11,892 bases of DNA. Source: Actinomycetota bacterium. Lineage in GTDB: Bacteria > Actinomycetota > Thermoleophilia > Gaiellales > Gaiellaceae. Below are positions 10,901-11,892 of this stretch, in pieces. The DNA lies in NCBI GenBank assembly GCA_005883245.1, contig VAXT01000004.1, positions 1-11,892 of the forward strand. The letters are read 5' to 3'. The notes beneath the pieces are model-generated. The model saw only the letters and a program-made list of their open reading frames with translations. It did no database searches and was not told the DNA's origin. A program made the position numbers and the translations under genes. Each line of letters opens with the position of its first letter. The stretch's first letter is position 1.

Positions 10901-11892
10901 GCGGCTCTTGCTCGTGCTCCTGCCCCTCTTGCCCCTCTTCCGGCCCGCTCACCTCGGCCTGCTCGGCGCCGGGCATGCGCTTGAGCATCGCGTACGAGAG
11001 GCCCTCGCGTGCGAGGAAGAGGAAGCCGATCCCGACGCCGACGGACATCTCGATCGCCTGCAGCCCGATCCCGAACGCGAAGCCCTTCGCGTAGGGGACG
11101 CCGTACGAGACGAGGGGCAGCGCGACCGCGGCCTGGACGAGACCGACGTTCCCGGGCCAGAGCGGGAAAAGCATCGCAACGTTCATCAGTAGCAAGACGA
11201 GCCCCGCGGCCGGGAGCGGCTCGTGGATGTCGAAGGCCCGCATCGTCGCCCAGACGGCGAACAGCTGACAGAGCCAGCCGAGGCACTGGAGGAGGGCCGC
11301 CAACACGGCAGGCAGCGGCGCATGCAGAACGCCGAGCCCGTAGCGCGCCATCGTCACCAGCCGCTTGACGCCGCCTTCGGCCCCCTCCAGCACCCCGCGA
11401 TGGCGGTGCCGCGCACTGGCAAGGGCGAATGCGAACAGGGCGAATGCCACGATCACGAACACGATCACGCTCGCCACCGCCCAGTGCGGGATCTTCGCCG
11501 TCGCGACTACGTACGCGATCAGGAGCATCACCGGGAAGAGGTCGAACACCCGATGCGCGAACACCGTCCCGAGCAGGGTCGCCCACGTGTCGGCGCGCCG
11601 CTCCTCCTCGATTCTCCGGCTCAGGACGGCGACCCGCGCGAGCTCGCCGATCCGGCCTGGCAGGACCGCGTTCGCGAACAGGCCGACCCCGAACGCGGAG
11701 AAGACGGCGCGAAACGGCGGTGGCGGAGGCGCGATCGCCTGCTCGATGACCTGGTTCCAGGCGGCCGCCCTCGCGATCACGGACAGGAGGTTGAGCGCGA
11801 TCGCGGCCACGACCCACTCCCAGGCGACGAGGCGGAACGCGTCGACGACGAGACCCCAATTCGGCCCGTGCCAGACGAAGAACGCGAGCATC
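10875..11892 (-). CDS. Flippase-like LPG-synthase TM-domain membrane protein (5' end beyond window)
   Basis: Polytopic membrane protein of the lysylphosphatidylglycerol synthase transmembrane (UPF0104/AglD-like) family, whose members are proposed lipid flippases or glycolipid-related integral proteins. At least 338 aa are visible, with about seven or eight hydrophobic segments (roughly 21-42, 62-78, 103-131, 136-160, 190-216, 228-246, 250-264 and 272-293). Signature blocks are FANAVLPGRIGELARVAVL (72-90) and FPLWPGNVGLVQAAVALPL (242-260). The C-terminal tail from about 307 is Glu/Gln/Arg-rich and probably cytoplasmic. An in-frame ATG lies at 11891, but family members usually begin with a basic segment and a complete first TM helix, so the true start probably lies beyond the right edge. 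The separate synthetase (catalytic) domain of MprF is absent from this part. It is likely co-transcribed with the glycerate kinase, with no obvious functional link. Confidence 0.85.
   Translation of the reverse strand, partial: MLAFFVWHGPNWGLVVDAFRLVAWEWVVAAIALNLLSVIARAAAWNQVIEQAIAPPPPPFRAVFSAFGVGLFANAVLPGRIGELARVAVLSRRIEEERRADTWATLLGTVFAHRVFDLFPVMLLIAYVVATAKIPHWAVASVIVFVIVAFALFAFALASARHRHRGVLEGAEGGVKRLVTMARYGLGVLHAPLPAVLAALLQCLGWLCQLFAVWATMRAFDIHEPLPAAGLVLLLMNVAMLFPLWPGNVGLVQAAVALPLVSYGVPYAKGFAFGIGLQAIEMSVGVGIGFLFLAREGLSYAMLKRMPGAEQAEVSGPEEGQEGQEHEQEPRERARIAR

Overview
The window is GC-rich and gene-dense bacterial chromosome. High-GC codon usage, short intergenic gaps, frequent GTG/TTG starts, apparently leaderless promoters (TANNNT boxes 6-7 nt before start codons) and menaquinone-type genes suggest an actinobacterium. 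A deep-branching lineage such as Thermoleophilia (Gaiellales/Solirubrobacterales) is my best guess, but this is inference without any database search.

Layout. (1) 105-1025 (-): monofunctional proline dehydrogenase. (2) 1026-1223: divergent intergenic region with a ~50-bp direct repeat at exactly 120-bp spacing, enclosing two 8-bp hairpins. (3) 1224-3974 (+): a tightly packed six-gene operon resembling part of a methylamine-utilisation (mau) cluster. It holds a MauE/DoxX-type membrane protein, a MauD-type thioredoxin-fold protein, a 55-aa two-helix membrane protein, a polytopic membrane protein, an 83-aa soluble protein and a Tat-exported protein with 21 cysteines. The last gene looks like a cargo for the first two, in the way MauA (methylamine dehydrogenase light chain) is for MauE/MauD. 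It has only one tryptophan, so it cannot form the TTQ cofactor. This is the most interesting system in the window. (4) 3971-4839 (-): two small unrecognised soluble proteins. (5) 4862-6303 (+): UbiE/MenG-type methyltransferase overlapping a polytopic, possibly UbiA-like membrane protein. The promoters of blocks 4 and 5 overlap in a 22-bp gap. (6) 6326-7932 (+): membrane-anchored 449-aa coiled-coil protein and a 64-aa helical protein. (7) 8109-9460 (+): xseA-xseB, exonuclease VII, with xseB starting at CTG. (8) 9542-9955 (+): stand-alone cyclic-nucleotide-binding domain. (9) 9926-11892 (-): glycerate kinase downstream of an LPG-synthase-type (flippase-like) membrane protein that runs to the right edge.

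How they work together. The mau-like block reads as an export-and-oxidation pathway. The last gene product is sent out folded by Tat, and MauE/MauD-like proteins would shuttle thiol redox equivalents across the membrane to form or isomerise its many disulfides. Block 5 fits quinone methylation and membrane lipid chemistry, and proline dehydrogenase would feed electrons to quinone. The remaining blocks are housekeeping or unassigned. Inside operons, genes are joined by 1-8 nt overlaps or short gaps with Shine-Dalgarno sites. At the heads of transcription units there is instead a TANNNT box immediately before the start codon. No tRNA, rRNA, CRISPR, insertion sequence or prophage gene was seen.
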